Assembly: GCF_024679095.1 (NCBI RefSeq)
Contig: NW_026111761.1
Span: forward strand, 291,061-355,060
DNA: 64,000 nt
Origin: Eriocheir sinensis
Taxonomy: Eukaryota; Arthropoda; Malacostraca; Decapoda; Varunidae
Direction: 5' to 3'
The notes under the pieces were generated by a model. That model ran no database searches, was not told the origin of the DNA, and saw only the letters and a program-made list of their open reading frames with translations. Position numbers and translations under genes: made by a program. Shown in pieces: positions 60,825-64,000 of this stretch (its first letter is position 1; each line of letters opens with the position of its first letter).

Positions 60825-61109
60825 TCGCCCTGCCAATCTCCTGTAGTAATATACTCGTGTCCTGCCTGTTAAGGTTGGGTGGCCTGTATATAACTCCTAG
60901 AGTTAGTTTTTCTTTCCCTTTGTAAACGTCCACCCAAACTGATTCTGAATCCATGTTAGTTTTGACTGAGTTGTTAACTAAACATTTAAGTGAGTCTTTA
61001 ACATATAGCGCAACTCCACCTCCCTTTCTGCCCCTTCTGTCTTGGTGAAACATCTGATAACCCGTTATTTCAAATTCTGACCTAAAATTTCTATTAGCAG
61101 TGTCTATCC
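60825..61109 (-). pseudogene. CR1 endonuclease N-terminal fragment
   Basis: Reads FEITGYQMFHQDRRGRKGGG, VALYVKDSLKCLVNN, VWVDVYKGKEKLTLGVIYRP, PNLNRQDTSILLQEIGRAI, a typical CR1 endonuclease segment. It is continuous in sense with SRNVCVMGDSNYRNIDW across the inserted LINE tail at 60685-60824. The frame start ATG at 61053 is internal to the domain. Confidence 0.88.
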
Positions 61110-61250
61110 AGGTTAGATAAGTTCTTGGATGGAAGGGGTATGGGGCGTTAGTTCGGTGCCGTGGTCTGGGCCAATGTCAAAATAACTATATAGACCTTGG
61201 TCTGGGCGGCATGTTGCGCTGTCTCGGGAGACCTCCTTCCTCCTCCTCCT
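61110..61250 (+). pseudogene. CR1-like LINE 3' end, right piece (plus strand)
   Basis: Continues 58015-58163: RLDKFLDGRG then a stop, and a GC-rich 3' UTR ('gggccaatgtcaaaataact'). The 3' end is not clearly defined before the hAT-type right end. Confidence 0.75.
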
Positions 61251-61604
61251 CTTGTTGTGGGGGGAGCCCGACGGGTGGGTGGGGGGTGTCGAGGGAAGGA
61301 ATAAACTAACGATCAATAATTATCGCTTAATTTTATAAATAAAGACGCTTATTGAAGTAACCATTTAGCAACATGTATAAAAGTAATTGTAAGAATTATG
61401 CAGTCACTTGTTGCCATGACAACGTTGACCACTTTCTTTTTCTGTGATCGGAAGTTAGTTTGTGAAGTTCCGATCTCCACAGTCCGATTACCTTTGACAA
61501 CGATGATCCAAACTTTGCATTCCGATCGTCTAGTGCTGTTCCGATCAGATCGGAAGATCGGACGATCGGACTTATGATCGGAAGTGCCCAACTCTGACTT
61601 ATAC

Positions 61605-62629
<1,025 letters not shown>

Positions 62630-62945
62630 AGTCATTGCTTTTGTCATAAAATTTGTGCCCTTTATGCTATATTGAATTGAATTTTTCATTTCTTGTTTTA
62701 TTTTATTTTCCAGATCACTGCTAATACAATTTACATCGAGTAAGGAAACTCAGGAGCAAAAATGTTCTCCTCCAGCTTCTTTTCCACATTTACTTCACAA
62801 AGAAAGCTAATGAAGCTCTTCTTGTAACCTAACATATCTTAGAAGTATAATATGGAAAACAGGATGGGATAGGAAAAACGAGTAACCGAGAGTCTAGCCA
62901 ACAATGTCTGCCTAATAAAGTAATACTCGTAGGTAAAGTGCGGAG
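62630..62945. other. No recognisable feature
   Basis: AT-rich sequence with no ORF over 60 codons that is not repeat-derived. Confidence 0.5.
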
Positions 62946-62947
62946 CA

Positions 62948-63240
62948 TGCGATATTGCTGCGCGTTGCATCGGTGCTCATTTCCGCTTTCTTGGCCTTTT
63001 GAGCCTGTGGTGGACTCGTATCCACTAGCCCGGGGACACTCGTCCCTTTGCCGTCCGGATTCCCACAATTTACCTTCCCCAAGTTTCCCCAGGTACCCGT
63101 TTATCGACCAACCCGAAAGGAAGGATGAACAGGAGCAATTGCTGGGTGGGCTGTGCGCCGAAGGCTCCTAATTAGACTCGAACCGGTGCCCCAAGGAGTG
63201 GTAGGCGGTCACAGAAACCACTCAGCTACGGACGCGCAGG
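62948..63240 (-). mobile_element. tRNA-derived SINE (family B), minus strand
   Basis: On the minus strand from about 63240: TCCGTAGCTGAGTGGTTTCT (A box TAGCTGAGTGG) and GGCACCGGTTCGAGTC (B box GGTTCGAGTC), spaced as in a tRNA. The body reads 'gctcctgttcatcctt', 'cgggtacctggggaaacttg', 'gggaatccggacggcaaagg', 'gagtccaccacaggctc' and ends 'ggccaagaaagcggaaatga'. The promoter boxes are the best of any SINE in the window. It has no A-tail, as in some tRNA SINEs. Confidence 0.85.
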
Positions 63241-63379
63241 GGCTGGGGTGTAAAGAGAGAAAGCCCATTTTAACTCTCACTCTGCCCGGGAATAAAACAC
63301 AAGATCTCTATTCAACCGAAAAAACGCGGATACCAGCGGAGTGCCAAGTGCCACTCCAAAAATTATTTTCTAGATCCGC

Positions 63380-63742
<363 letters not shown>

Positions 63743-64000
63743 AGCTGATTTATTTCCATTTTCCTTTATTTCCACTGGTTTTATCTTCGCGTCTTCCTTC
63801 CTTCCTTCTTCCCTTTCCATCTTTCCTTCCTTTCCTTTCCCTTCCCTTCTCTTCCTTCCTCTCTACCCTTGTGATTCATAATGCGTAGTTCTGCGTCCAT
63901 CTCCGTCACTCTATTCCGTCTCACCCTTCCCCCGATCCTCTTTTTATTTTTTCACTGCATCGCTCACTCACTCGGTCTCTCATTCTCATCAGTGTGTGTA

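Larger units (their letters stand above)
58164..61109 (-). mobile_element. CR1 LINE, 2.9 kb, with octamer 3' repeats
   Basis: The minus-strand element is bounded by AGGTTA on both sides (58158-58163, 61110-61115). Its 3' end carries TTCTTATG twice; terminal octamer repeats are a hallmark of CR1 elements (family knowledge). The 3' UTR reads GAGCTGCCTCGTACAGGCCT. The 5' end is truncated inside the endonuclease (FRSEFEITGYQMFHQDRRGR). The endonuclease is interrupted by a short LINE tail at 60685-60824. Confidence 0.92.
54963..61596. mobile_element. 6.6-kb hAT-type element, non-autonomous, heavily invaded
   Basis: The left end CAGTGGTGGGCACCGATCAC and the reverse complement of the right end CAGAGTTGGGCACTTCCGAT are hAT-style termini with repeated subterminal CCGATCA/TGATCGGA motifs. 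The octamer ACTTATAC occurs exactly at 54955-54962 and 61597-61604. Excising the element with one octamer restores the host LINE frame (AMYKYTNSVIG). No transposase of its own is seen. It contains a 2.4-kb inverted-repeat unit (55595-58010) with a minisatellite and SINE, and a CR1-in-CR1 nest (58015-61250). Confidence 0.9.

Noticed and set aside
63180..63240. Possible functional tRNA gene on the minus strand
   Set aside because: A and B boxes are good, but the head is fused to a SINE body and lacks a clean acceptor stem.

Overview
The window looks like arthropod repeat DNA, most likely from a decapod crustacean such as a crab. I infer this from very dense dinucleotide microsatellites, many CR1-like LINE fragments, tRNA-derived SINEs, and hAT, piggyBac and Harbinger-type DNA transposons. 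There is no bacterial-style gene organisation. I could not establish any complete host protein-coding gene. The only host-gene candidates are three short low-complexity segments with good splice-site context (629-722, 9193-9264, and 19031-19113 on the minus strand).

Layout. 0-19 kb holds microsatellites, degenerate tandem duplications, a Tigger-like element (3233-4467), a 105-bp minisatellite wrapped around a LINE-derived 99-bp minisatellite (7.4-9.1 kb), a zinc-knuckle fragment (14.3 kb) and a frameshifted LINE (16.3-17.75 kb). 19-25 kb has a 28-bp minisatellite abutting a CR1-like LINE that carries a TTAA-flanked MITE, then 1.2 kb of GGAAG-type purine repeat and a second copy of the 99-bp LINE-derived array. 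25-28.4 kb is a decayed piggyBac-like element. 30.3-34.3 kb is a near-complete LINE inserted in a minisatellite, with a 14-bp target duplication. 35.8-38.5 kb mixes a ~130-bp satellite with TTAA-flanked MITEs and a palindromic MITE. 39.3-41.2 kb is a 42-bp GC-rich minisatellite. 41.9-43.2 kb is a CR1-like LINE with an open 377-codon reading frame.

45.0-51.2 kb is a 6.1-kb inverted repeat with arms of about 1.1 kb. Its centre holds a 3.2-kb hAT element with an 8-bp target duplication, and the hAT transposase is itself split by a palindromic Harbinger-like MITE. A SINE sits in only one arm. 53-62.5 kb is a nest about five layers deep: a LINE is split by a 6.6-kb hAT-type element with an exact 8-bp target duplication. 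That element contains a plus-strand CR1 fragment, which is split by a minus-strand CR1, which is split by the 3' end of the LINE family found at 30.8-34.0 kb.

The genes here are transposon genes and mostly broken, so they do not form a pathway. The interest lies in insertion history, in minisatellites that arose from transposon sequence, and in repeated use of one TTAA target. I found no convincing new functional system. Most long reading frames in the window are translations of tandem repeats. All family calls come from reading motifs by eye; no searches were run.
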